A DNA stretch of 64,000 nt from an uncultured Coriobacteriaceae bacterium (GTDB lineage: Bacteria; Actinomycetota; Coriobacteriia; Coriobacteriales; Atopobiaceae), in the NCBI GenBank assembly GCA_902788705.1, contig CADALE010000021.1:18261-82260 (forward strand). The letters run 5' to 3'. This document shows positions 1 to 7,453 of the stretch, one piece after another. A program made the translations under genes and the position numbers. The stretch's first letter is position 1. Every line of letters starts with the position of its first letter. The notes under the pieces are model-generated. The model was not told the DNA's origin, did no database searches, and saw only the letters and a list, made by a program, of their open reading frames with translations.

Positions 1-690
1 CATGCCGGTGTAGCTACGCAGGGCCACCGTGGCCGCCAGCAGCATCACGGCCACCCATCCCATGCCGGAAAGATGCAGCTCAAGCAGGCCGGCATCCTCG
101 CTGGTCCGCCCCAGCAGCCAGGTGCATGCCATGGCGCCCGCCAGCAGCCCCAGAAGCAGATACATGACGTTGGCCCACCCGTTGAAGGCCTCCATGCTGC
201 CCAGGAACACGCCGAGGGCGCCGGTTGAGATGAACATGCCGGACAACGACGCGCGACCGTCAGACTCGCCCAGCACCTCGACGCCACCCACGCAGTGGAA
301 CAGGGCATTGCCCAGCGCCAACAGGGCCACCGATGCCGCGTCGCAAAACAGCGGGATCGGCGCAAGACCCGTAAGCTGCGAAAGCCGTGGCGCCACCACG
401 CCCGCCGCCGTGAGCAGCAGCGAGATGAGCGTCGCGGACCTCGACCTGCGGCGTCCCACCACGTCAAGCAGCGCGCCAATGGGCATCTGCATGCAGAACG
501 CCACCATGTCGTAAGCCATGATCGCAAGGGCCTTGGCCGTCAGGCTGGTTGTCCCAAGCTCCGGAGCCACCACGCCCAGCAGCGTGGCAATGCAGGAGAG
601 GTCGACGACAAAGTGGCTGGCTGCATAGAGGGCCGTGACCGACGATGGACAGTTGCGGCCCGTCGTCTCGAATGGTTTCGATACGGTCAT
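1..690 (-). CDS. MFS-type membrane transporter (Fsr-like), partial
   Basis: The reading frame is open from an ATG at 690 to the window edge, so only the first 230 residues are present. It is very hydrophobic, with at least five or six membrane spans. The first span reads ALYAASHFVVDLSCIATLLG, which resembles the opening of the fosmidomycin-resistance (Fsr) branch of the major facilitator superfamily. The stretch GNALFHCVGG followed by FISTGALGVFLG matches the Fsr-type 'GNALFHP.GG' and 'G.F...GALG' pattern. It starts 3 bases after the stop of the 153-aa gene, so the two are co-transcribed. Substrate unknown. Its position in a unit divergent from nikMQO suggests, but does not show, a link with metal handling. 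Confidence 0.7.
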   Translation of the reverse strand, partial: MTVSKPFETTGRNCPSSVTALYAASHFVVDLSCIATLLGVVAPELGTTSLTAKALAIMAYDMVAFCMQMPIGALLDVVGRRRSRSATLISLLLTAAGVVAPRLSQLTGLAPIPLFCDAASVALLALGNALFHCVGGVEVLGESDGRASLSGMFISTGALGVFLGSMEAFNGWANVMYLLLGLLAGAMACTWLLGRTSEDAGLLELHLSGMGWVAVMLLAATVALRSYTGM

Positions 691-693
691 GTG

Positions 694-1155
694 CTACGGC
701 TTTCTGAGGTGGCTCGGCTTGACGGTGACCGTCGAGCGGCGCGCGCGGCTAAGAAGCACGATGCCCACCGTGGCCACGACGGCGGCGACGATGGCGACAA
801 TGGTAACCAGCAGCATCGGGCTGAGGCCCTTGTGCGTGGGCACGTTGGTGGGTTGGGAGTCTTCCTCGCCTTCGTCCCCCTCTTGCGGCGCAACCGGATC
901 GGTAACCTTGTCGGTGCCAAGATCCTGGTCGGAGCCATCCCCCTTGGGCTGGCCCTCTAGCTCAGGGTTCTCCGTGGTCCAGCCATCTTCCGTCAGCCAC
1001 TCCTGCGTGCCGTCGCTGTACTCGTGGTAGTCCTCCTCCCAGATGACGGGGAAGACGTCGGGGATGTCAGCCCGGACGGGACGGGCAAGCAGCATGCAGC
1101 AGGCCAGCGCGCACAAAAGCGACAGCGCCACTCTCTGCAATCTTCTTGCGACCAT
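694..1155 (-). CDS. Secreted acidic protein with C-terminal membrane anchor
   Basis: A 153-aa protein of no family I recognise. Residues 1-29 form a signal peptide (MVARRLQR, then a hydrophobic run ending ARPVRA). Residues 30 to about 108 are a strongly acidic, Asp/Glu/Gly/Pro-rich outer segment containing EEDYHEYSDG. A single membrane span follows (LLVTIVAIVAAVVATVGIVLL), then a short basic cytoplasmic tail. This is the layout of an exposed, membrane-anchored protein. It lies 2 bases after the stop of the 65-aa membrane protein gene and 3 bases before the MFS gene, in a probable three-gene operon divergent from nikMQO. The acidic outer part could bind metal ions, but that is inference only. 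Confidence 0.65.
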   Translation of the reverse strand: MVARRLQRVALSLLCALACCMLLARPVRADIPDVFPVIWEEDYHEYSDGTQEWLTEDGWTTENPELEGQPKGDGSDQDLGTDKVTDPVAPQEGDEGEEDSQPTNVPTHKGLSPMLLVTIVAIVAAVVATVGIVLLSRARRSTVTVKPSHLRKP

Positions 1156-1157
1156 GC

Positions 1158-1355
1158 CTAGCGCTTTCCGGCGAAGTGCTTGGCAGAGGCGCTTTGCCTC
1201 GCGCCTTTGTTGCGACGGCTGCGCACGATGAGCACCACCGCGATGACCGCGATGACCGCGACTACGCCGGTAACAATCATGAGCAGTTCAGAATCAACGG
1301 AGTCGATGGGAGAAATCGGAGCGAGGTCAATGAGGGAAAGGTGGGAGCACCGCAT
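1158..1355 (-). CDS. Small single-span membrane protein
   Basis: A 65-aa protein, first gene of the unit divergent from nikMQO. I chose the ATG at 1355 because a near-perfect ribosome binding site (AAGGAGG, 5-6 bases upstream) precedes it; longer in-frame starts lack one. It has a short outer N-terminus (MRCSHLSLIDLAPISPIDSV), one membrane span (LLMIVTGVVAVIAVIAVVLIV) and a basic tail rich in Arg and Lys. No family recognised. Its length is in the range of small accessory subunits of Co/Ni ECF transporters such as CbiN, but CbiN has two spans, so equivalence is not supported. Confidence 0.6.
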   Translation of the reverse strand: MRCSHLSLIDLAPISPIDSVDSELLMIVTGVVAVIAVIAVVLIVRSRRNKGARQSASAKHFAGKR

Positions 1356-1409
1356 CGCGAACCTCCTTGGAGCGGGGCCGATTCGCCTCCATGATACGAC
1401 TTTGGAGGT

Positions 1410-1510
1410 CTTTGCACCCCATCCGAAACGGTAAGGGTGCAAAGACGTTCTCCATCGTCTTGTGGGTATTACGAATTCTAAATTAGTGTTACCATGCTCT
1501 TGCACCCCAT
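1410..1510. promoter_or_regulatory. Divergent nik control region with repeated TTGCACCC motif and NikR-like box
   Basis: The 170-bp gap between the two divergent units contains a perfect 10-bp inverted repeat (CTTTGCACCC at 1410-1419, GGGTGCAAAG at 1435-1444). The same half-site recurs as TTGCACCCCAT at 1412-1422 and 1500-1510. Between them lies GTATTAC (1466-1472), 13 bases, GTGTTAC (1486-1492). That resembles NikR boxes described for some bacteria (GTGTTAC-N13/14-GTAACAC), though the second half fits better as a direct than as an inverted copy. No T-run follows the 1410-1444 stem, so an operator is more likely than a terminator. Nickel repression through the nikR product at 4144-4614 is the likely logic. 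Confidence 0.45.
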
Positions 1511-1525
1511 GACGATTGGAGCGTC

Positions 1526-2509
1526 ATGCACATCCCAGAGAACTACCTCAGCCCGTCAACCTGCGCCGTTGCCACCGTGGCCATGGTGCCCATCTGGGCG
1601 ACGGCCGTGCGCAAGGTGCGCGAGAGCGTGCCGCGCGAGAAGATGCCGCTCCTTGGGGTGGCCGCGGCGTTCTGCTTCCTGTCCATGATGTTCAACATCC
1701 CCCTGCCCGGCGGCACCACGGGCCATGCCGTGTGTGGCACGCTCATCGCCATCCTGTTTGGCCCATGGTCTGCCGTCATCGCGGTAAGCATCGCCCTGGC
1801 CATCCAGGCGGTGTTCTTTGGCGACGGCGGCATCCTGGCGCTGGGGGCCAACTGCCTGAACATGGCGTTTGTCCTGCCCTTTGTGGGATACGCCGTATAT
1901 GGCTGGCTTAAGGGCCATCTTGGCGGGGAGCGCGGCGAGGTGCTGGCAGCTGGCATCGGCTCGTATGTGGGCCTGAACGCCGCCGCACTGTGCGCAGCGC
2001 TGGAGTTTGGCATCCAGCCCCTGCTCTTCACCGACGCGGCGGGCAACGCCCTGTATTGCCCCTACCCCATCAGCGTAGCCGTTCCGGCCATGCTTCTGGG
2101 ACACCTCACCGTGGCGGGCCTTGCCGAGGCTGGCTTCACCATGGGCATCCTGTCCTTCCTGCGCAACACCGTCCCGTCGTTCGGCATCGAGGGCAAGGAG
2201 TCCGACGACAAGGCCGTGCCTGCGCTTGCGCTGGTTGGCGCCCTCATCGCGGCCACGCCGCTTGGCCTGCTGGCAACAGGAGATGCCTGGGGCGAGTGGG
2301 GTCTTGAGGATCTTGCCCAGATGGTAGGGTACGAGCCCGCCGGCATGGCCACGGGCTGGGAATGGAACTCCCTCATGCCCGACTATGCCATTGGCAGCCT
2401 GCCCGAGTGGATTGGCTACATCCTTTCCGCCGTCATTGGGGCGGCACTGCTCATCATCATCTTCCGCCTGCTCGCAGGCATGGCAAAGCCAGAAGTGAAC
2501 TTTGACTAG
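1526..2509 (+). CDS. nikM: Nickel/cobalt ECF transporter substrate-binding membrane subunit
   Basis: The S component of an energy-coupling-factor metal importer (CbiM/NikM family, 327 aa). The start is fixed by the family's invariant N-terminus: it reads MHIPENYLSP, and in CbiM/NikM the N-terminal Met and His2 coordinate the metal. A second conserved ligand region is PGGTTGHAVCG, with His67. About seven to eight hydrophobic spans follow. A weak TTGGAG-type ribosome binding site precedes the ATG. The neighbours cbiQ and cbiO complete the transporter, and the convergent nikR indicates nickel rather than cobalt. No separate cbiN or nikN gene is seen downstream; the C-terminal region (residues 230-327) has an extra loop and span that may supply that role. 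Confidence 0.88.
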   Translation: MHIPENYLSPSTCAVATVAMVPIWATAVRKVRESVPREKMPLLGVAAAFCFLSMMFNIPLPGGTTGHAVCGTLIAILFGPWSAVIAVSIALAIQAVFFGDGGILALGANCLNMAFVLPFVGYAVYGWLKGHLGGERGEVLAAGIGSYVGLNAAALCAALEFGIQPLLFTDAAGNALYCPYPISVAVPAMLLGHLTVAGLAEAGFTMGILSFLRNTVPSFGIEGKESDDKAVPALALVGALIAATPLGLLATGDAWGEWGLEDLAQMVGYEPAGMATGWEWNSLMPDYAIGSLPEWIGYILSAVIGAALLIIIFRLLAGMAKPEVNFD

Positions 2510-3362
2510 CGCTTCGCCCAACACGCCCCCGCGCACCTCCCCAGACGTGCCTCCGCACGCTGGGGAGGTTCCCTCTTGGATGTGTGAGCCGCAGGACTAT
2601 GCGCCGCTTCCCGACCGCGATGGCTTCGTGACGCGCAGCATCCTCTCGATGTCGTCGGTGCTGGCGCGCCTGCGCCTTGACGACGGTGCCGAGACGCGCC
2701 TGTCTCCCTCGGCACCCGCAAAACTCGTGGGGACGATCGTGCTCATCATGCTTACCTCGCTGGCCCGCAACTACCTCTTTGTGCTTATCATGCTTGCCGC
2801 CGTGCTGGTGCGGGCGGCGTTTCTGCCGCGCCACGCCCTTGCGCGAACTGCCGCCACCGCAAGCGCCGCCGCGCTGGTGGCCCTCGTGCTGATGCTGCCC
2901 GCAGCCCTGCTTGGGCAGCCACGCTCGGCCATCACCTTGGCCACAAAGGCCCTCGTTACGACCGGCCTTGCCATGGAGGTGGCGCTGACCACGCCGTCAG
3001 CCCAGCTCACCGGCGCACTTCGGGCCTTTTTGGTGCCCAACGTGGTAATCCTCACCGTCGATCTGGCTCTACGCAGCATCGTGCGTCTCGGCGAGGCGGC
3101 GCTGGAGGTGCTTACCGCCCTTCAGCTGCGCAGCGTAGGACGCAACACAAACAAGCAGGGCTCGATGGGTGGCGTTGGCGGCGTGGTGCTTGTCAAGGCG
3201 GCGCGCGCGGCGCAGGACACGAGCGACGCGATGCGCTGCCGCGGGTTTGAGGGAAGCTACGACCTGCAGGCCACGTGGCGGCCACGGTTGTCCGACGCGC
3301 TGTGGGCCTCTATGCTTGTTGCGGTCATCGCCCTGTTCATCGTCCTCCAAAGGCAGGTATGA
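2502..3362 (+). CDS. cbiQ: ECF transporter T component (CbiQ/NikQ)
   Basis: The transmembrane coupling subunit that links NikM to the ATPase. The frame overlaps nikM by 8 bases if a TTG start at 2502 is used (286 aa). The ATG at 2580 (260 aa, preceded by GGGGAGG about 12 bases away) is a plausible alternative because residues 1-26 are low-complexity and Pro-rich. The body has four to five spans, and the cytoplasmic coupling segment near residues 195-250 includes ALQLRSVGRN and AMRCRGF. The A-R-G-type motif AMRCRGF is the conserved CbiQ signature that contacts the ATPase. It ends one base before the cbiO start, so translation is probably coupled. Confidence 0.85.
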   Translation: MTSASPNTPPRTSPDVPPHAGEVPSWMCEPQDYAPLPDRDGFVTRSILSMSSVLARLRLDDGAETRLSPSAPAKLVGTIVLIMLTSLARNYLFVLIMLAAVLVRAAFLPRHALARTAATASAAALVALVLMLPAALLGQPRSAITLATKALVTTGLAMEVALTTPSAQLTGALRAFLVPNVVILTVDLALRSIVRLGEAALEVLTALQLRSVGRNTNKQGSMGGVGGVVLVKAARAAQDTSDAMRCRGFEGSYDLQATWRPRLSDALWASMLVAVIALFIVLQRQV

Positions 3363-3363
3363 C

Positions 3364-4113
3364 ATGACGCACTCCCATACGCCCAGCAGCCTGCACCTCC
3401 CCCACGACGGCAAGCCGCCCGCGCTCATCCATCTGGACGACTTCTGCTATGCCTATGACGACGTCGCCGCACTTCGCCATGTTGACCTGCGCATCTGCGC
3501 CGGCGATGCGGTGGTGTTGATGGGCGACAACGGGTCGGGCAAGTCAACGCTGCTCAAGGCCCTTGTGGGCCTCATCCATCCGCAGCGGGGCACCTACCGC
3601 TTTGATGGGCAGGTGGTGGACGAGGCGTCGATGCGCGACCCCTCGTTCTCGAAGCGCCTGCACCAACGGGTGGGCTTCATCTTCCAGGACAGCGATGCAC
3701 AGCTCTTCTGCGCAAGCGTAGAGGACGAGGTGGCCTTCGGGCCGCGGCAGATGGGTCTGTCACCTGACGAGGTGAGTCGCCGCGTGGATGACACGCTGCG
3801 CCTGCTTGGCATCGAGACGCTGCGCGGGCGTGCCCCCTACAACCTGTCGGGAGGCGAGAAGAAGCGCGTGGCCATTGCGTGCGTGCTCAGCATGAACCCC
3901 GATGTCCTGTGCCTCGACGAGCCCCTCGCCGGGCTGGACGCAAAGGCCCGCATGTGGCTCCTGGGCTTTCTCCAGCAGCTCAAGTTGGCCGGGAAGACCC
4001 TGATCATCGCCACGCACGACCAGTCGCTTGCCGACGCACTGGCCGACTGGTTCGTGTACGTGGGAGACTTCCATGGCTACGAGGACCGTCCCCACGTGCA
4101 CATCAACGCCTGA
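3364..4113 (+). CDS. cbiO: ECF transporter ATPase (CbiO/NikO)
   Basis: The ATP-hydrolysing subunit of the nickel ECF importer, 249 aa, acting on the inner membrane face. Walker A is GDNGSGKST at residues 54-62. The Q-loop is in FQDSDAQLFC, the signature motif is LSGGEKKR, Walker B is LCLDEPLAGLD, and the switch His is in ATHDQ. FQ(D/N)...QLF followed by EDEVAFGP is typical of ECF ATPases. The ATG at 3364 follows the cbiQ stop by one base, with an AGG-rich site upstream. A His-containing N-terminal extension (THSHTPSSLHLPHD) is unusual and could bind metal. Confidence 0.9.
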   Translation: MTHSHTPSSLHLPHDGKPPALIHLDDFCYAYDDVAALRHVDLRICAGDAVVLMGDNGSGKSTLLKALVGLIHPQRGTYRFDGQVVDEASMRDPSFSKRLHQRVGFIFQDSDAQLFCASVEDEVAFGPRQMGLSPDEVSRRVDDTLRLLGIETLRGRAPYNLSGGEKKRVAIACVLSMNPDVLCLDEPLAGLDAKARMWLLGFLQQLKLAGKTLIIATHDQSLADALADWFVYVGDFHGYEDRPHVHINA

Positions 4114-4143
4114 GGAAGGCGGGGCCGGTCCTAGGCGCAGCCC

Positions 4144-4614
4144 TTACCACTGGTCGCGTTCGTGACCGTGGGCATGTCCCTCGTCGCCATCGGTTGCCAT
4201 GGTAGAGCCGGTGGCCACGCAGGTAAGCCGTCCGTGCCGCACGCCCTTCAGCCCCAGCATGCAGTCGGCCATGTTGGCCACGATGCGGCCCTGGCCGCGT
4301 ACGGCAATGATCTCAAGACAGTTCTCGTGGTCAAGGTGCACGTGCATCGTGCTGACGATCTCGGTGTGGTGGCGATGCTGTATCTTGTCGAGACGCGCGG
4401 CCAGGCCCGGCGTGTGGTGGTCGTACACCATGGTGATGGAGCCCACCACCTCCTCGTCCGGAACGTCACGGCCCTCGTCCACCAGCTTCTCGCGCACGAG
4501 GTCGCGCAGCACCTCGGATCGGTTCGTGTTGGTGCCGCGACGCTCGGCAAACTCGTCAAGCCGCTGCAGCAGCCCCTCGGGCATGGACACCGAGAACCTC
4601 ACCAAGTCTGACAT
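4144..4614 (-). CDS. nikR: Nickel-responsive transcriptional regulator NikR
   Basis: A 156-aa ribbon-helix-helix repressor. Residues 1-50 form the DNA-binding domain (VRFSVSMPEGLLQRLDEF, then RSEVLRDLVREKL). The C-terminal ACT-like nickel domain keeps all four high-affinity ligands: His80, His91, His93 and Cys99, in the family motif MHVHLDHENCLE. A His-rich tail (GHAHGH) adds possible low-affinity sites. The ATG at 4614 has a GGAGG site 5 bases upstream. The gene is convergent with nikMQO with a 30-bp gap and is expected to repress the nik promoter when nickel is plentiful. Confidence 0.92.
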   Translation of the reverse strand: MSDLVRFSVSMPEGLLQRLDEFAERRGTNTNRSEVLRDLVREKLVDEGRDVPDEEVVGSITMVYDHHTPGLAARLDKIQHRHHTEIVSTMHVHLDHENCLEIIAVRGQGRIVANMADCMLGLKGVRHGRLTCVATGSTMATDGDEGHAHGHERDQW

Positions 4615-4700
4615 CTGACCTCCACTCGCCTCGTGACTGCGACCAGTATAGCCCTGACACCGCGGTCGCCGGTGGGTACTCGGTCTTTCCGCGCGGCCCA

Positions 4701-4853
4701 CTACTCGGAGCGGACGGTCTTGGCAAGGTTGTAGAAGTGGTGCCCGATGCGCTCCACGACGATGTGCCGGACGTCTGCCTTGGACAACACCTCGCCGAGC
4801 GACTTCCACTTTGCAAGACGTAAATCGTGCAAATGACTTATCATGCATTTCAT
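4701..4853 (-). CDS. Possible 50-aa ORF or gene-tail relic
   Basis: A 50-codon frame on the minus strand begins MKCMISHLHDLRLAKWKS and ends IGHHFYNLAKTVRSE. The composition looks protein-like (amphipathic helices, aromatic and charged residues), but there is no convincing ribosome binding site. Its start lies within the palindrome cluster upstream of the LacI gene. It may be the 3' end of a decayed gene rather than a functional one. No family recognised. Confidence 0.25.
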   Translation of the reverse strand: MKCMISHLHDLRLAKWKSLGEVLSKADVRHIVVERIGHHFYNLAKTVRSE

Positions 4854-4875
4854 AGGTATGGGAAAATGCAAAGTG
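4807..4875. promoter_or_regulatory. Nested inverted repeats upstream of LacI gene
   Basis: Several overlapping dyads lie 25-95 bp before the LacI-family gene. CACTTTGCA (4807-4815) pairs perfectly with TGCAAAGTG (4867-4875). TTTGCA (4810-4815) pairs with TGCAAA (4828-4833). TGCATTT (4844-4850) pairs with AAATGCA (4864-4870). All contain a TGCAAA-like core. This suggests an operator cluster for autoregulation, or a site for another regulator. GTGCAAATG (4827-4835) recurs at 15622-15630 next to the lplB promoter. Confidence 0.45.
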
Positions 4876-4900
4876 TACTTCGAGCGAAAGGCTGCGCGCC

Positions 4901-5941
4901 ATGAGCAACAGGGTTACCATCCAAGACATCGCGGATGCGCTCGGCCTATCGAGAAATACCGTCTCGAAGGCGCTCAACAACGCGGACGGCCTTGCCGAGG
5001 CCACGCGTGACCGCATCCTCCAGGCTGCCATGGACATGGGCTACAAGCAGTTTGCCTATGCGCGCTCGCTCGCGCAGGACAAGACGACGATGCCGTCGCT
5101 TGCCGTGGGAGAGAAGCGCGAGGTGGCCCTGCTCTCCACGGTGTACCTTACGTCCCCGCACTTCTCGTCGCTCATGCTCGACGGCATCCAGCGCGAGCTT
5201 TCGCTGCTGGGACTCACGCTCAACAGCCATCGTGTGACGTACACGAATCTCGAGGAGCTCACGCTGCCCCCCACCCTCGACCTCAGCCGAGTGGCGGCCA
5301 TCATCTGCGTCGAGATGTTCGACCATCGCTATGACGAGATGCTCTGTAACCTGGGCGTGCCCATGCTCATGGTTGACGGGCCGGCGCGCATCCACGGGGA
5401 GACCCTACCGTGCGACCAGCTCATCATGGAGAACACCACGCAAGTCATGCGCCTCGTGAACGACATGTTTGGCCGAGGCATCATCAAGATTGGGTTCATC
5501 GGCGACTGGGAGCACTGCCAGTCGTTCTTCGAGCGCTACGCTGCGTTCCGCATGGCCATGATGCTGTTGGACAACCCCGTCGATGAGCGCTTCTGCCTCA
5601 AGAGCAACCACATCGACGACATCAGGACGAGGCTCAGCTCCCTGAAGGAGCTGCCCGACCTCCTTGTCTGCGCCAACGACTTCATCGCGCTTGACGTGCT
5701 GCAGGTGCTGCGCGAGCTAGGGCTTGACGTTCCGAGCGACATGCTGCTGGCCGGATTCGACGACGCCACCGAGTCGCGGCGCAGCATGCCGCAGCTCACC
5801 ACCATCCATATCCACACGCAGGTGATGGCCTACTCCGCCGTGCAGCTGCTGCGCACGCGCATCGAGGAGCCCTCCCTCGACTACCGGCAGGTGTACACCG
5901 AGACCGAGCTTATCTACCGGGCGTCCACGGCACGCGACTAG
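4901..5941 (+). CDS. LacI-family sugar-responsive transcriptional regulator
   Basis: A 346-aa regulator. The N-terminal HTH reads VTIQDIADALGLSRNTVSKALN, with the hinge region by residue 60. The rest is a periplasmic-binding-protein-like effector domain (VALLSTVYLTSPHFSSLMLDG, then LLAGFDDATESRRSMPQLTTI near the end). A GAAAGG site precedes the ATG. It leads a three-gene plus-strand unit with the YesL protein. It probably controls the convergent sucrose operon at 7773-15584, since a 9-bp motif is shared between the two control regions. The inducer is unknown; sucrose or a fructo-oligosaccharide is the best guess from context. Confidence 0.85.
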   Translation: MSNRVTIQDIADALGLSRNTVSKALNNADGLAEATRDRILQAAMDMGYKQFAYARSLAQDKTTMPSLAVGEKREVALLSTVYLTSPHFSSLMLDGIQRELSLLGLTLNSHRVTYTNLEELTLPPTLDLSRVAAIICVEMFDHRYDEMLCNLGVPMLMVDGPARIHGETLPCDQLIMENTTQVMRLVNDMFGRGIIKIGFIGDWEHCQSFFERYAAFRMAMMLLDNPVDERFCLKSNHIDDIRTRLSSLKELPDLLVCANDFIALDVLQVLRELGLDVPSDMLLAGFDDATESRRSMPQLTTIHIHTQVMAYSAVQLLRTRIEEPSLDYRQVYTETELIYRASTARD

Positions 5942-5959
5942 AAGACGGAGGCAGCCAGC

Positions 5960-6625
5960 ATGGCAGGCATGTTCTCGTACGAAAGCAAGTTCAGCGCGAT
6001 TGCGTTCCGCATCGCCTATGCCTGCTACCTCAACCTGCTGTGGGCGGTCTGCTCGCTTCCCATCGTCACGCTTGGTGCCTCGACAACGGCCCTCTACGAT
6101 GTGTCGATGCGCATCGCCGAGGACCGCGAGGGAGACCTCACCCAGCAGTTCTTCCGCGCATTCAAGTCCAACTTCAAGCAGGCAACCGTCATCTGGCTCA
6201 TCCTGCTTGGCATCGGGGCATTCCTGGGATGTGACCTCTGGGTGGTCACCCGCCTGCGCGCCACGTCGACGGGGGGCCTGGCCATCATGTGGACCCTCAT
6301 CCTTGCAATGCTCATCGCCACCTGCATTGCCTACACGATCGAGCTTATCTTCGTGTTTCCGCTGGTCGCGCGCGTGCAGAACACCAATCGCGCCATGATG
6401 GTAAACGCACTGCTTATCGGGACGCACTACCTTAACTGCACCCTCGTGGTGTTTGCCATCCACTTCGTGATGGCGGTCGTAGCCATCAGGTTCTTCACGC
6501 CCATCCTGCTGCTGGGCGAGGGACTGTGTGCCGTGCTGAGCTCATACCTGCTCTCCCCCGTCATCCGGGCCTGCGCGTACGACCCAGAGAGCGAGGCGGG
6601 CAACGGGGATGGCATAGGCCTATGA
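5960..6625 (+). CDS. YesL-family membrane protein (DUF624)
   Basis: A 221-aa protein with about five membrane spans. The opening FSYESKFSAIAFRIAYACYLNLLWAVCSLPIVTLGASTTALY has the YesL-family 'NLLW...LPIVT.GAST.ALY' pattern (residues about 27-47). YesL proteins usually sit beside LplB/LplC-type sugar ABC permeases, as here, and their molecular role is unknown. The ATG is 18 bp after the LacI stop with a GGAGGC site. The stop overlaps the next start (ATGA), so the two are translationally coupled. Confidence 0.85.
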   Translation: MAGMFSYESKFSAIAFRIAYACYLNLLWAVCSLPIVTLGASTTALYDVSMRIAEDREGDLTQQFFRAFKSNFKQATVIWLILLGIGAFLGCDLWVVTRLRATSTGGLAIMWTLILAMLIATCIAYTIELIFVFPLVARVQNTNRAMMVNALLIGTHYLNCTLVVFAIHFVMAVVAIRFFTPILLLGEGLCAVLSSYLLSPVIRACAYDPESEAGNGDGIGL

Positions 6626-7350
6626 GGCTGCCAGAGCACGAGCGCGAGGCGCACCGTCAGGCCTTCCGCGCGATGAGTCTGCCCCAGAAGCTTGAGTACA
6701 TCTTTGCCTACTACAAGCTGCCGTTGGTGCTGGTCTTCATTGCCGCTGTCGCGCTGGGCTCGGTTCTTAACTACCAGCTCACGCACAAGGAGCCCGTGCT
6801 GTATGTGGCCTACTGCAACGTCGGCCTGCCCGAGGAGCAGGACCAAGAGCTCTTCGACGGCTTTCTTGCATCGATGGGAGCCAATCCTAAGACGCAGGAG
6901 TCCTACCGCTACTACAACCTGTACCTCTCGGAGGCAGAGGAGTCGGTTGACCACCAGTATTCGTATGCATCGCGCCTGAAGACGCTTGCCGCGGTTGATG
7001 CCGAGGAGCTTGACGTGGTGTTCATGAACCAAGGGGCCTACGACCTGCTCTCGGCAAGCGGCTACCTGATGGACCTCTCCTCAACGCTCGCGGCAAGCGG
7101 CACCCTGCAGGCCCAGGCCAACGATCTTTTGACCACCAACGTGGTGGTGCTTGAGGACAACCGCCTTGAGGTGGAGCTGAACGAGGCCGACACATATGAG
7201 GCCGTGACGCAGGAGGTGCCCAACGCGCTTGACGTCACCGAGGCGCTTGGCGGCACCGACGTCCTCACCGGCACCGTCTATCTGGGCATTATTGGCAATA
7301 CGCCCCGCCTTGACACCGCGCTTTCCTTTGTAAGCTACCTTCTGGGGTAG
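6622..7350 (+). CDS. Membrane-anchored extracytoplasmic protein of unknown function
   Basis: A 242-aa protein. The ATG at 6622 overlaps the YesL gene stop. Residues 1-33 are cytoplasmic and charged, and a single span follows (LPLVLVFIAAVALGSVL). The rest (about 190 residues) should lie outside. It has a mixed alpha/beta look, with VLYVAYCNVGLPEEQDQELFDGFL and EELDVVFMNQGAYDLLSASGYLMDL. The latter recalls the 'position in sequence that contains a small residue' strand-loop of extracellular solute-binding proteins, so it may be a membrane-tethered derivative. Tight coupling to the YesL gene suggests a joint role. No named family recognised. Confidence 0.6.
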   Translation: MRLPEHEREAHRQAFRAMSLPQKLEYIFAYYKLPLVLVFIAAVALGSVLNYQLTHKEPVLYVAYCNVGLPEEQDQELFDGFLASMGANPKTQESYRYYNLYLSEAEESVDHQYSYASRLKTLAAVDAEELDVVFMNQGAYDLLSASGYLMDLSSTLAASGTLQAQANDLLTTNVVVLEDNRLEVELNEADTYEAVTQEVPNALDVTEALGGTDVLTGTVYLGIIGNTPRLDTALSFVSYLLG

Positions 7351-7453
7351 GGTCTTGCCCGCGTAACTGGGTATTCTTCCAACCGTTTTCAGCCAGATAG
7401 GTGCCGCCTTCATGCGTTGGCTACATTCAAGGCGGTGCATACCTTGGGCAAAC

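Noticed and set aside
1410..1444. CTTTGCACCC...GGGTGCAAAG stem as a transcription terminator
   Set aside because: It lies between divergent starts, not after a gene, and has no T-run. An operator is more likely.
1356..1525. Cobalamin riboswitch upstream of cbiM-like gene
   Set aside because: No B12-box-like conserved core and too little space. The linked nikR points to nickel control.
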